Positions 17,200-25,437 are shown, numbered from the stretch's first letter. The stretch is 64,000 nucleotides of DNA from Phytohabitans houttuyneae (GCF_011764425.1 NZ_BLPF01000001.1:2781001-2845000), one strand, 5' to 3'. The notes: generated by a model not told the origin, from the sequence alone. Translations and numbers: made by a program.

Positions 17200-17745
17200 T
17201 CAGTCCCCGGCGCCACAGGCGGTCCCGTCGCCGTTGCGATCGAGGCCGTGCCGGTCACGCCCTCCAGTGATCTTAAGCGGTTTGAATCCGCGCTCTTTCA
17301 GCCAACCGCACTTGTCGGTCACTCCCGCCGGAAACTCCCACGGTACGCAAATGTCGCGATCGCCATAGGCGTGGTCGCAACCGTCCGTACCCTCCTCGAT
17401 CTCGACCCCCGCCGTCGGCGAGGGCAGCGGTGCGCGGGGCTTGACCCCCGGCTGCTCCGCGAAGGGCTGCACGTACGGCGGCGGCGACTCGACCGGCGCG
17501 GCCGGCTGGCGCCCGCCGCTTTCCTGCCCTGCCTCCGGGGCCTGGCCGCTGTCCGGCGCCGTCTCGTCGGCCGGCGCCGCGGCGGGCTTGCCGTCAAACC
17601 AGAGCAGGTCACTGTCGCTCCCGCCGGCCACCGCTACGCCAGCGAGCCCCAGCACGAGCGCGGCGGCTACCGCCGCGATCCCGATACGGTCACGGCGGCT
17701 GCGGGCCCTGAGCCAGGCGGCCAGGGCCCGGTACCAACGAGTCAT
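17200..17745 (-). CDS. Membrane-anchored excalibur (calcium-binding) domain protein
   Basis: 181-aa protein with a basic head, one membrane segment at about residues 22-41 (IGIAAVAAALVLGLAGVAVA), a Pro/Ala/Glu-rich linker and a C-terminal excalibur domain ending DRHGLDRNGDGTACGAGD. In that motif the D-x-N-x-D Asp/Asn pattern resembles an EF-hand loop and the Cys pair closes the fold. Excalibur domains are extracellular, often in nucleases and wall proteins; here the domain stands alone. The ATG overlaps the oxidase stop (ATGA), so the two are translated together. A wall or glycan-binding accessory to the oxidase is an inference. Confidence 0.85.
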   Translation of the reverse strand: MTRWYRALAAWLRARSRRDRIGIAAVAAALVLGLAGVAVAGGSDSDLLWFDGKPAAAPADETAPDSGQAPEAGQESGGRQPAAPVESPPPYVQPFAEQPGVKPRAPLPSPTAGVEIEEGTDGCDHAYGDRDICVPWEFPAGVTDKCGWLKERGFKPLKITGGRDRHGLDRNGDGTACGAGD

Positions 17746-19847
17746 CCGAGCTTGACCCACTTGGCGATCGAGGGAACGCCGTTGGCGTTGTGGACAAAGA
17801 GCATGTACCACCCGGGCGGGGCCAGGTTGGGGTTGCTCGTCACGTTCAGGTCGATGGTGGTGGCGTTTCGCACCGTCATCGGCAGCTCGACGAACCGCTG
17901 GTTGGGGTCGGACGAGTGGGTCACGGCCGCCGGACGGATCAGCGACGCCCGGGTCACTCCGGAATTCACGGTGATCCGCTGGGTCGTGCCGTATCCCCAG
18001 TTGGTGTTGGCCACGGTCTGGATCGCCGGCCGCGCGCCCTTGAACATGTACGGCGGCGAGTAGATCGAGATGCGCGTGTCGAACGTGCCGTTGCCGGGGT
18101 TGTCACCGACCGCCATGACCCGGCCGTCGGGCAGCAGGAACGCCGACGAGTGGTACGTGCGCGGCACCGGGTCGGTCGCCATGCCGGCGCGGAACTTGTT
18201 GGTCTGCGGGTCGAAGATGGACGCCTCGAAGACCGGGTCGGCCCGGTTGTGCAGCCCGCCGCCGGTCTCGAAGACGGTGCCGTCCGGCAGCAGCACGAGC
18301 GAGACGTACATCTTGCCCTGGTCGCCGGTCTGCGGCGCACCGCCAGTCAGCGTGCCCTGCGGGATGAGCGGACCCGCCTGGTAGCGCGGGCTCGCCGCCT
18401 TGAGGTCGATGAGGTCGGTGAGCCGGTGCGCGGTCGCGCCGGCGTCGCCGTTGCCACCGCCGACGGTGAACACCCGCTGCGCCTGCGCGGGCGGCAGCAG
18501 CACGCTCATCGACTGGTCGCGCTCGTCCTTGCGCTGCAGGCCGGGCACGTCGGTGATGGTGCCGTTGCCGTAGTTGTAGATGGACGCCCCGCTGCCCGGC
18601 AGGCCCACGCCGAACGTGTGGCTGCCGGTGTAGAAGAGCCGGCCGTCCTGCATCAGCACCATCGCCGGGTACAGGCCCCACCACGCCCAGGTCTGCTTCG
18701 TCTCGTCCTGGCGCAGCCAGCGCCCCTCGGATGCCTTGAAGTAGTCGGTGGTGGTGCTGCCGGTCGAGTCCTCACCGAGGCCGCCGAGCGAGAGCACGTC
18801 GCCGTTGCCGAGGATCGTCGCCGACGGGTACCAGTGGCCGACGAGCATGTCGTTCGTGCGCGTGTACCTGTTTGTGGCCGGGTCGAAGATGTACGAGTTT
18901 TTCAGGCCCTTGTAGCCAACCGTGCCGTCGGCGCTCGGATAGTCCTTGTTGCCGCCCATCACCAGCACCTTGCCGTCGCGCAGCTGCACGTGCCCGGCGC
19001 AGAAGAGGTCGACGGGCGTGGCCACGTTGGTGAAGGCGCCGGTCGCCGGGTCGTACACCGCGGTCTTGAACGTGCCGGCGGCGAACGCGTTGGGGTCGTT
19101 GCCGGAGCCCGCGACGAGCAACACCTTGCCGTTGTTGAGCATCACCGCGTGGACGCCGCGCACCGCCGACTGGTACGGCATGACCTGCCACTTGCCCTTG
19201 GTGCAGCCGGCCGCGTCGGTGCAGCCGCTGGGCGTGGGCGTCGGCGTGACCACCTCGACCATCGAGTAGTCGTCGGTCGTCAGCGTGCCGAGGGCGTAAA
19301 TGCTGACGCCCCAGGTGATCTGGTCGGTGTTGGCCGGGATCGGCGGCGTACGCACGACCTTCTGCGTCCAGGCGGTGGTGGCCGGCAGGGTCGCCGGATC
19401 CATCCAGTACTGCCAGCCGAGCGCGGTGTCGTGGCGGAAGAGCGTGACGGCGTTGGCCGCGGTGGTCGACTTGTAGTAGACGGACAGGTCGTACTGACGA
19501 CCGGGTGCGACGCGAGGAGCACACTGCGCGTTTTCCAGCATCATCGCCTTGCGGTCGCCCGAGACGAGGCGCGTGATGCTCACCCGCATCGCCCGCGAGC
19601 CGCTGCGCGCGTCGGTGGTCACGCCCATCGTGAACGTGTTGTCACCGTGCCCCGACCGCTCCCAGCAGGTCGGAAAACCGTTGGCGTCCAACGTCTCCAG
19701 GCCCGGGTTTTGCACCAGGTTGACGGCGGCCTGCGCCGGTGTGGCGACGAAGACGCCGACGGTCAGCATGAGAGCGAAGGCGAGCAGCCGGCCGAGTCCA
19801 CGGCGGAGCTCAGGGCTGAACATCGGGACGGCTTTTGCGGGAGGCAC
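17742..19847 (-). CDS. Copper-radical oxidase (GlxA / galactose oxidase-like, kelch + DUF1929)
   Basis: Secreted oxidase of 701 aa. GTG 19847 is chosen for AGGAG 5 nt upstream; the signal peptide ends at TPAQA near residue 40. An N-terminal carbohydrate-binding-like domain (about 42-200) is followed by a seven-bladed kelch propeller and a DUF1929 E-set domain. All radical-site residues are present: Cys283 (LFCAGH) and Tyr340 (HWYPS) for the Tyr-Cys cofactor, Tyr565-His566 (RTYHSS) and His644 (VTHSSD). Known relatives use copper to oxidise primary alcohols to aldehydes with release of hydrogen peroxide. First gene of the operon to 10982; Streptomyces GlxA works with the CslA synthase at hyphal tips, and a synthase-like GT2 is encoded nearby. 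Confidence 0.9.
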   Translation of the reverse strand: MPPAKAVPMFSPELRRGLGRLLAFALMLTVGVFVATPAQAAVNLVQNPGLETLDANGFPTCWERSGHGDNTFTMGVTTDARSGSRAMRVSITRLVSGDRKAMMLENAQCAPRVAPGRQYDLSVYYKSTTAANAVTLFRHDTALGWQYWMDPATLPATTAWTQKVVRTPPIPANTDQITWGVSIYALGTLTTDDYSMVEVVTPTPTPSGCTDAAGCTKGKWQVMPYQSAVRGVHAVMLNNGKVLLVAGSGNDPNAFAAGTFKTAVYDPATGAFTNVATPVDLFCAGHVQLRDGKVLVMGGNKDYPSADGTVGYKGLKNSYIFDPATNRYTRTNDMLVGHWYPSATILGNGDVLSLGGLGEDSTGSTTTDYFKASEGRWLRQDETKQTWAWWGLYPAMVLMQDGRLFYTGSHTFGVGLPGSGASIYNYGNGTITDVPGLQRKDERDQSMSVLLPPAQAQRVFTVGGGNGDAGATAHRLTDLIDLKAASPRYQAGPLIPQGTLTGGAPQTGDQGKMYVSLVLLPDGTVFETGGGLHNRADPVFEASIFDPQTNKFRAGMATDPVPRTYHSSAFLLPDGRVMAVGDNPGNGTFDTRISIYSPPYMFKGARPAIQTVANTNWGYGTTQRITVNSGVTRASLIRPAAVTHSSDPNQRFVELPMTVRNATTIDLNVTSNPNLAPPGWYMLFVHNANGVPSIAKWVKLG

Positions 19848-19930
19848 AGCGTCTCCTGTCGATCCACATCTACCTGGGCCGTCCCGCAGGCTACCGGTGA
19901 TTCCCGCACTGGCCAAGACGGGTTTGTCCG

Positions 19931-20794
19931 TCACTGTCCGAGTGGACTTATGTCCAGCCTGGCAAGCCGATCCGGGTCCACAAGAATGTCCAATGCAGTC
20001 ACCTTGCCGCCACGGATCGTAAACGCCATGACCGACGTGACCCGCTCGCCGTCGCTCGCCACCAGGCCGGGTACGCCATTGACGAGCGCGAGTACGGCCG
20101 CGCGCCCCATCCGGGAGTAGGTGACGGCGTTCGTGGCGAGTGTCCTGGCTCCGCGCACCGCGGGACCCTTGTCGGGCCGGGCGACAACGTCGGGGTCGAG
20201 CACGGCGAGCAGCGCCTCGATGTCGCCGCCGCGGGCGGCCGCGAGAAACGCTTCCACCACCGCGCGCTGGCCGGCCAGGTCGCCGTCGGACATCGGCTCC
20301 GCACCGCGCACCCGGCGGCGGGCCCGGCTGGCCAGCTGCTTGGCGGCGGCCGGCGAGCGACCGAGGATCGGCCCGATCTCCTCGAACGGCACCGCGAACG
20401 TGTCGTGGAGCACGAACGCGAGCCGCTCGGCGGGCGCCAACTGTTCGAGCACGACGAGCAGCGCCAGCCCCACCGAGTCGGCCAGCAGCGCCTCCTGCTC
20501 GGGGTCCGGCCCGTCCGCGCGGCTGATGATCGGCTCAGGCACGTGCACGCCCAGCGGCTCCTCGCGCCGCGCCCTGCGGGTGCGCAGCATGTCCAGGCAC
20601 ACCCGGCCGACCACGGTGGTGAGCCAGCCGCCGAGGTTGGTGACGTCGCTCGTGTCGGCGCGGGTCAGCTTGAGCCACGCCTCCTGCACCGCGTCGTCCG
20701 CCTCGCTCACCGAGCCGAGCATCCGGTACGCCACCGCGCGCAGGTGGCCGCGGTGCGCCTCGAAACGCTCGGCCATCCAGTCGTACTCGTTCAT
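19931..20794 (-). CDS. sigJ: ECF RNA polymerase sigma factor, SigJ/ECF41 type
   Basis: Extracytoplasmic-function sigma factor, 287 aa, with sigma region 2 (AYRMLGSVSEADDAVQEAWL), region 4 (EQLAPAERLAFVLHDTFAVP, ILGRSPAAAKQLASRARRR) and a C-terminal SnoaL-like domain of about 110 aa. The domain and the DPDRLARLD segment near the end (family motif NPDKL) mark ECF41, whose fused extension replaces an anti-sigma factor. ECF41 genes usually sit beside a carboxymuconolactone decarboxylase, oxidoreductase or epimerase gene; none is adjacent. The oxidase operon starts 83 nt downstream on the same strand, so it may be a target or be read through. Start ATG 20794. Confidence 0.88.
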   Translation of the reverse strand: MNEYDWMAERFEAHRGHLRAVAYRMLGSVSEADDAVQEAWLKLTRADTSDVTNLGGWLTTVVGRVCLDMLRTRRARREEPLGVHVPEPIISRADGPDPEQEALLADSVGLALLVVLEQLAPAERLAFVLHDTFAVPFEEIGPILGRSPAAAKQLASRARRRVRGAEPMSDGDLAGQRAVVEAFLAAARGGDIEALLAVLDPDVVARPDKGPAVRGARTLATNAVTYSRMGRAAVLALVNGVPGLVASDGERVTSVMAFTIRGGKVTALDILVDPDRLARLDISPLGQ

Positions 20795-20830
20795 GAACTG
20801 TTGACGAGATCGGCCGCGGAAACGTAACAG

Positions 20831-22606
20831 CTACCGGAACCCACGGCCTACCTTGCGCCCGAGGTAGCCGGCGGTCACCAGGTGCTCCAGCAGCGGCGCC
20901 GGCGCGAAGCCCGGCTCGCGCAGCTCCAGGTACAGCTCGCGCTGGATGGCCAGCGCCACGTCCAGCCCCACCACGTCGAGCAGCTCGAACGGCCCCAACG
21001 GGTAACCGCACCCCAGCTTCATCGCGTAGTCGATGTCGTCCGCCGTCGAGTACGAGGCCTCGAGCATCCGCACCGCGTCGTTGAGGTACGGAAACAGCAG
21101 CGCGTTCACCACGAAACCGGCCCTGTCGGCGCAGACCACGCCGGTCTTGCCGAGTGCGGCCACCACCGCGCGGGCGGTGGCCAGCGCCTCTACCGAGGTA
21201 CGGATCGTGTGCACCACCTCGACCAGCGACATGACCGGCGCCGGGTTGAAAAAGTGCAACCCCACGACATCGGCCGGCCGCTGGGTTGCCATCGCACACT
21301 GGATGACCGGCAGCGACGACGTGGTGGTCGCGAGCACCACGCCGGGCTTGCAGATCTCGTCCAGCAGGGCGAAGAGCGCCCGCTTCACGCTCAGCTCCTC
21401 GACGACCGCCTCGACCACGAGGTCGACGTCGGCGAGGTGGTCCAGCGTGGCCGACCAGTTGACCCGCCCCAGCGCCGCGTCGCGCTCCTGCTCGGTCAGC
21501 TTGCCCCGCACCACGCCCTTGTCGAGCGACTGCTTGACCGCCTCGCACACGCGGGCCGACTTTTCCGCGCCGCGGGTGACGGACACGACCTCGTACCCGG
21601 CCTTCGCGAACACCTCGATGATGCCGGTGGCCATGGTCCCGGACCCGACCACGCCGACCTTCGCGATCCCGCGAGCCCCGTCGGCCGCCGCCGGCTCCGC
21701 CGCGGTCGGCGTCTGATCATCCGGTACGAGTACCGGCGAACCCGGCTTCTCGTACGTGTAGAAGCCGCGCCCGGACTTGCGGCCCAGCAGCCCCGCCGTG
21801 ACCATCTGCTTGATGAGCGGCGCGGGCGCGTGCCGCCGGTCCCGCCCGCCCCGGCGGTACATGGTGTCGAGGATCTCGTACGCCGTGTCGAGGCCGATCA
21901 GGTCCATCAGCGCCAGCGGGCCCATCGGCAGCCGGCAGCCGAGCTTCATGGCCGCGTCGATGTCCTCCCGGCTGGCGTAGCGCGCCTCGTACATCCCGAC
22001 CGCGTGGTTGAGGTAGCCGAACAGCAGCGCGTTGGCGATGAACCCGGCGCGGTCGTTGATGGTCACGTCGACCTTGCCCAGCCGCGCGCAGAGCGCCTCC
22101 ACGTCGGCGACCACCTCGGGCTCGGTGACGACCGTGCGCACCACCTCGACGAGCTTCATGATGGGCGCCGGGTTGAAGAAGTGGATGCCCACCACCTGGT
22201 TCGGCCGGTGGGTGGCCACCGAGATCTCCGTGACGCTCAGCGAAGAGGTGTTGGTGGCAAGGATCGCGGTGGGCTTACAGACCCGGTCGAGCTCCGCGAA
22301 GATCCGCTGCTTGAGGTCGAGGTGCTCGGGCACCGCCTCGATGACCAGGTCGACGTCCCGCAACGCCTCCAGCCCCACCGCAAACGTGATCCGCGTGAGC
22401 AGCGCGTCCCGGTCGCCCGGCTCCAGCTTGCCCCGCGCGACCGCCCGGTCGGTCGACCCGACAAGCGTGGACCGCCCCTTCTCCAGGGCGCCGTCGCTGA
22501 TCTCCACCGCGACGACGTCGATCCCGTTGCGGGCGAAGACCTCCACGATCCCGGCACCCATAGTGCCCAAGCCGACAACGCCCACGGTATTGATCTCGCG
22601 CGCCAC
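20831..22606 (-). CDS. Fused tandem 3-hydroxyacyl-CoA dehydrogenase
   Basis: 591-aa protein made of two complete 3-hydroxyacyl-CoA dehydrogenase units (about 1-290 and 315-591) joined by an Ala/Pro linker. Each has the NAD fold (GLGTMGAG; GSGTMATG), the TSS serine, the HFFNP histidine and the GFI(A)NALLF / GFVVNALLF asparagine, so both halves look active. The second half has ATTTSS where the first has ATNTSS. Role: NAD-dependent oxidation of 3-hydroxyacyl-CoA (or 3-hydroxybutyryl-CoA) in beta-oxidation or butyrate metabolism. GTG 22606 has AGGGGG 6 nt upstream. This duplicated form is common in actinobacteria. Monocistronic. Confidence 0.92.
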   Translation of the reverse strand: MAREINTVGVVGLGTMGAGIVEVFARNGIDVVAVEISDGALEKGRSTLVGSTDRAVARGKLEPGDRDALLTRITFAVGLEALRDVDLVIEAVPEHLDLKQRIFAELDRVCKPTAILATNTSSLSVTEISVATHRPNQVVGIHFFNPAPIMKLVEVVRTVVTEPEVVADVEALCARLGKVDVTINDRAGFIANALLFGYLNHAVGMYEARYASREDIDAAMKLGCRLPMGPLALMDLIGLDTAYEILDTMYRRGGRDRRHAPAPLIKQMVTAGLLGRKSGRGFYTYEKPGSPVLVPDDQTPTAAEPAAADGARGIAKVGVVGSGTMATGIIEVFAKAGYEVVSVTRGAEKSARVCEAVKQSLDKGVVRGKLTEQERDAALGRVNWSATLDHLADVDLVVEAVVEELSVKRALFALLDEICKPGVVLATTTSSLPVIQCAMATQRPADVVGLHFFNPAPVMSLVEVVHTIRTSVEALATARAVVAALGKTGVVCADRAGFVVNALLFPYLNDAVRMLEASYSTADDIDYAMKLGCGYPLGPFELLDVVGLDVALAIQRELYLELREPGFAPAPLLEHLVTAGYLGRKVGRGFR

Positions 22607-22615
22607 TGCGGTCCC

Positions 22616-22632
22616 CCTAACGTTCGCTAAGG
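22616..22632. promoter_or_regulatory. Candidate TetR-type operator upstream of the acyl-CoA dehydrogenase gene
   Basis: CCTAACGTTCGCTAAGG is an imperfect dyad 10 nt before the start at 22606. Its CTAACG / CGCTAAG half-sites resemble operators of TetR-family regulators of fatty-acid genes in actinobacteria (pattern CTAACG..CGTTAG). No regulator gene adjoins it, so this rests on sequence shape only. Confidence 0.3.
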
Positions 22633-22840
22633 TTATGCGCGCGAGTCTGCCACGTTTCGCCCTCCCACCCCCGCGGGTGGCACATCTCACCGCCGGCGCC
22701 GGACGCCCTCGCCCCTCGCGGACCTTGATACGCGGTCACCCACAGACCAACGACTATCACATTTGCGTTGGGCCCTTTACACCACGCAGTTTCTCTGAAT
22801 ACGGTCGCGTCACCCAACGGCGAATGTAGCGAGGACTGCA

Positions 22841-23819
22841 ATGGCGAAGCTGTGGGGTTGGTGGACCCGACACAAGCTCCAGATCTTGGAAGACTATCTC
22901 CAAGCGTTCGCGACAGCGACGAAGTCCGTCGAGGAACGCATCTATCTGGACCTCTTTGCCGGCTGGTCGGAAAACATCAGCCGCGAGACCGACGAGCAGA
23001 TCCTCGGCTCCGTGCACCGCGCGCTTCGTGCGACACCGCCGTTCACCCGTCTTTGCCTGTTCGAGGTGGAGGGCAAGGCGCAGCGGATCGAGGCCGCGAT
23101 CCACAAGGCCTATCCCGGAAGGAAGGGCATCGCCGTCTACCCGGGTGACTGCAACATCCAAGTCTCACGGGCCCTCGTCGACCTACGCAGGGTGGCCTGG
23201 GCACCTACGTTCGCCTTCATCGACCAGTTCGACTCCGAGGTCCATTGGTCCACTTTGGAGAAGATAGCCAACTTCCGCCTTCGCGGCCCCAAGGCCGAGA
23301 TGTGGATCCTCTTCGCAACGGGGCAGTACCCGCGCGGCCTGAACATCCACGGCGACGAACTCAACTCGACCTACGGCGACACACTCACACGAATGCTCGG
23401 CACGGAAGAGTGGATCAATATCGCCGAAGCACGCAGGCGGGGGATTCTTGACCCGGGGCGCCGCACGCGGCGAATGGGTCAATCTGATGCGTTGGCGCTT
23501 GGAGCACGCCCTCGGCTACGCCGCCTCACATGCGTTCACCATGAAGAACACCAACGGCAACGATATCTACGACATGATCTTCACGACGGATCATCCCGTC
23601 GGCGCGAAGATCATGAATCACCTATACGCCACGGCGCTTTCACAGCATGAGGCGATGCGCCAGCACGCACTGGCGTTGCGCAGAGACAGACGGCGAGAGG
23701 ATGCCGGAAGCCCGTCGCTCTTTGCCGTCACCCCGGAAATGATCAGAGCACCGGCTACGGCCGCCGATCATGGATACGTACATGAACCTCCCCACGAGCC
23801 GTACCAACTACCCCGCTAG
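22841..23819 (+). pseudogene. tcmP: Three-Cys-motif partner protein TcmP, frameshifted
   Basis: Partner of the three-Cys-motif protein encoded convergently next door; biochemical function unknown. ATG 22841 has GAGGA upstream. The first frame gives RIYLDLFAGWSENIS, CLFEVEGKAQRIEAAI, FAFIDQFDSEVHWSTLEKIA and AEMWILFATGQYPRG, then leaves the family pattern after EWINIAEARRR. The family C-terminus (EWVNLMRWRLEHALGYAA, NTNGNDIYDMIFTTDHPVGA, KIMNHLY) continues one base later in another frame to 23819. One extra base in or near the GGGGG run at about 23439-23443 explains the break. Base composition is visibly less GC-rich than in the neighbours (33 of 60 at 22921-22980), suggesting transfer. Broken gene or sequencing error cannot be separated here. 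Confidence 0.85.
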
Positions 23820-24583
23820 CCAGCCACCGGCAGCACCGGCTCCAACCGCCGACGCGGCATCTCGTCCCAGGTTTGGCCGTCCAATAGGCGGCCACCGGCC
23901 TTCGGCGTACGACCTCCCCACTGTTTGAAAAAGAACGCCACCTCAGCCTCGGCGCACGCCTCCCGCAATTGCCGTAGCCATGCTGCCGCCACCGGCCGCG
24001 CGTTTGGCCCCGACTCTCCGCCGGCAATCAGCCAGTCCATGCCAGTCAGATCAATCCCGTCAAGCGGCCCTAGAAGCGGCTCGGCGGAAACGAACCGTAC
24101 CGCGGCGGGGACGCCGCGGAGGCGATCCAGTCGATCAAGGTGACCGGCGTCCTCCACGCTCACCCCCATCCAGACGTTGTCGGGCCACACCAGCTCAGGC
24201 GCCAGGCGACTGAGGCGGCTGGCCCGCTTCGTCAGGACCTGATAGGTGTGCCGCGGCGTGGCGGCCATGACCTCGAAAACCTTGTGCACAAAGGCGACCG
24301 GCACCCGCGCGTGAAACAGGTCGCTCATCGAGTTGACGAAGACGACGCGTGGCTCACGCCACCGCAACGGTGTTTCCAGCGCGTCCGCATGGACGGCAAC
24401 GCCGAACCCAGGGCCGGAGGTGCGCGGATCCCCATCGTTCTGGTACTTCGACGAACCCATCGCCTTCAGACGTTTCGCCAACACGAGGGCATAGCAATTG
24501 TCGCAACCGGCCGACACGCGGTCACATCCCGTAGTCGGGTTCCATGTCGCCTCGGTCCATTCGATGGCGCTCCGATCCGCCAC
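23816..24583 (-). CDS. Three-Cys-motif protein, phage Gp37/Gp68 family (DUF5131)
   Basis: 255-aa protein of the DUF5131/Gp37-Gp68 family, found in phages and scattered bacteria. The defining cysteines are Cys20, Cys27 and Cys30 in TTGCDRVSAGCDNCYA (C-x6-C-x2-C), preceded by IEWTEATWNP and followed by LAKRLKAMG. The body has VFVNSMSDLFHARVP, YQVLTKRASRLSRL, NVWMGVSVED, VSAEPLLGPLD and WLIAGGESGPNARP, a TIM-barrel-like, radical-SAM-like layout, though activity has not been shown for this protein. GTG 24583 has GAGGGG upstream. It is convergent with tcmP; the two stop codons share CTAG at 23816-23819. Low GC suggests that the pair moved in together. Confidence 0.88.
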   Translation of the reverse strand: MADRSAIEWTEATWNPTTGCDRVSAGCDNCYALVLAKRLKAMGSSKYQNDGDPRTSGPGFGVAVHADALETPLRWREPRVVFVNSMSDLFHARVPVAFVHKVFEVMAATPRHTYQVLTKRASRLSRLAPELVWPDNVWMGVSVEDAGHLDRLDRLRGVPAAVRFVSAEPLLGPLDGIDLTGMDWLIAGGESGPNARPVAAAWLRQLREACAEAEVAFFFKQWGGRTPKAGGRLLDGQTWDEMPRRRLEPVLPVAG

Positions 24584-24779
24584 AACACCCCCTCAGATTC
24601 CCGGACAATGGTCTCGCCCAAAGTACGGTCAGATCGCCGCCACGCACTCGGTAGCCTAACGCTGATACACGATCGTGACCGTCGCCGTAGCCATTGAAGC
24701 GACGCCCGGATAAATTGCTATTTTGCTAACGCGGCTGGGAAATGCCGGCGGTACCAGTCGTCGCCAGCCCTTGTGACGG

Positions 24780-24989
24780 TCACCGCTTGATCCAGCGGAC
24801 CCCGGCCAAGGCGCCCTCCAATGCGCGCCGAGCATGGACGCAGTCCCTCAGGCCGGCGTCAGCCAGCCGCTCCGCCACCTCCTGCGCGCCGATCAGGCGT
24901 AGCGTCTCCGCGTCCGGGACGCCGACCTGGCGCAGGTCCGCCGCCAGCTTCGGGCCGATGTTGACCAGGCTCTCCAGCTCCGTCGCCAT
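24780..24989 (-). CDS. TfoX C-terminal domain (helix-hairpin-helix) protein
   Basis: 69-aa protein equal to a stand-alone TfoX/Sxy C-terminal domain: LVNIGPKLAADLRQVGVPDAE forms a helix-hairpin-helix, followed by two helices to WIKR. In competence regulators this part is fused to an N-terminal domain; here it is alone, and such single-domain forms are common in actinobacteria and of unknown function. ATG 24989 is backed by GGAGGG 7 nt upstream. Its first 131 nt overlap the 3' end of the MarR frame on the same strand, so it is probably translated by coupling from the marR message. Confidence 0.8.
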   Translation of the reverse strand: MATELESLVNIGPKLAADLRQVGVPDAETLRLIGAQEVAERLADAGLRDCVHARRALEGALAGVRWIKR

Positions 24990-25431
24990 GGGTGTATCCC
25001 TCCAGTCCGAAAAGGACGATCGCGTCGTCCAGCGCCTGCGCCAGCCGGCGCAGGGTGGTGCGGTCGGCCGGCTCGTAGCGCAGGCGCACCGGGCCGGCGA
25101 GCGGGGCGGCGCCGACCGTGCGCTCCCCGGCGGTCGTCAGACGCACAAGCCGGCGGCGGCGGTCGCCCGGGTCCGGCGACACCTCCACGAGCCCGCGGGT
25201 GGCGAGCCGGTCGAGGAGCTGGCCGAGCGTGGCCGGGTGCATCACGAGCCGCTCCCGCAGCGTCGTGAGCGCCACGCCGTCCGGGCCTGACCACTCTCCG
25301 ACGATGCGCAGGATCGCCAGCTGGGCACCGGTCACGCCGTGCTCCCGCTCCAGCCGGCGGTTCAACCCGTTGATCGCCGCGTCCAGCCTCGTCCACGCCT
25401 GGATGGCGGCGAGCGCGTCAGGGTCGGTCAC
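24859..25431 (-). CDS. MarR family transcriptional regulator
   Basis: Winged-helix MarR-type repressor. Seen: helix 1 LAAIQAWTRLDAAINGLNRRL, core LAILRIVGEWSGPDGVALTTLRERLVMHPATLGQLLDRL, and the wing PGDRRRRLVRLTTAGE. The GTG at 25431 is chosen because a CATAAT -10 hexamer ends 6 nt upstream, which would make the message leaderless; GTG 25449 would lie upstream of that promoter. The family domain ends near residue 145; the frame then runs on into the tfoX-like gene as a low-complexity Gly/Pro/Arg tail to 24859, so a stop may have been lost. Divergent from the aldehyde dehydrogenase gene, its likely target. Confidence 0.85.
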   Translation of the reverse strand: MTDPDALAAIQAWTRLDAAINGLNRRLEREHGVTGAQLAILRIVGEWSGPDGVALTTLRERLVMHPATLGQLLDRLATRGLVEVSPDPGDRRRRLVRLTTAGERTVGAAPLAGPVRLRYEPADRTTLRRLAQALDDAIVLFGLEGYTHGDGAGEPGQHRPEAGGGPAPGRRPGRGDATPDRRAGGGGAAG

Positions 25432-25437
25432 AAGATT

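Noticed and set aside
17255-17300. Sequence resembling a tRNA T-arm (GGTTTGAATCC)
   Set aside because: It lies inside the excalibur CDS, and no acceptor or anticodon stems surround it.
22841-24583. Prophage or integrative element around the DUF5131/TcmP pair
   Set aside because: No integrase, attachment repeats, tRNA or structural phage gene were found at either side; only the two genes show low GC.
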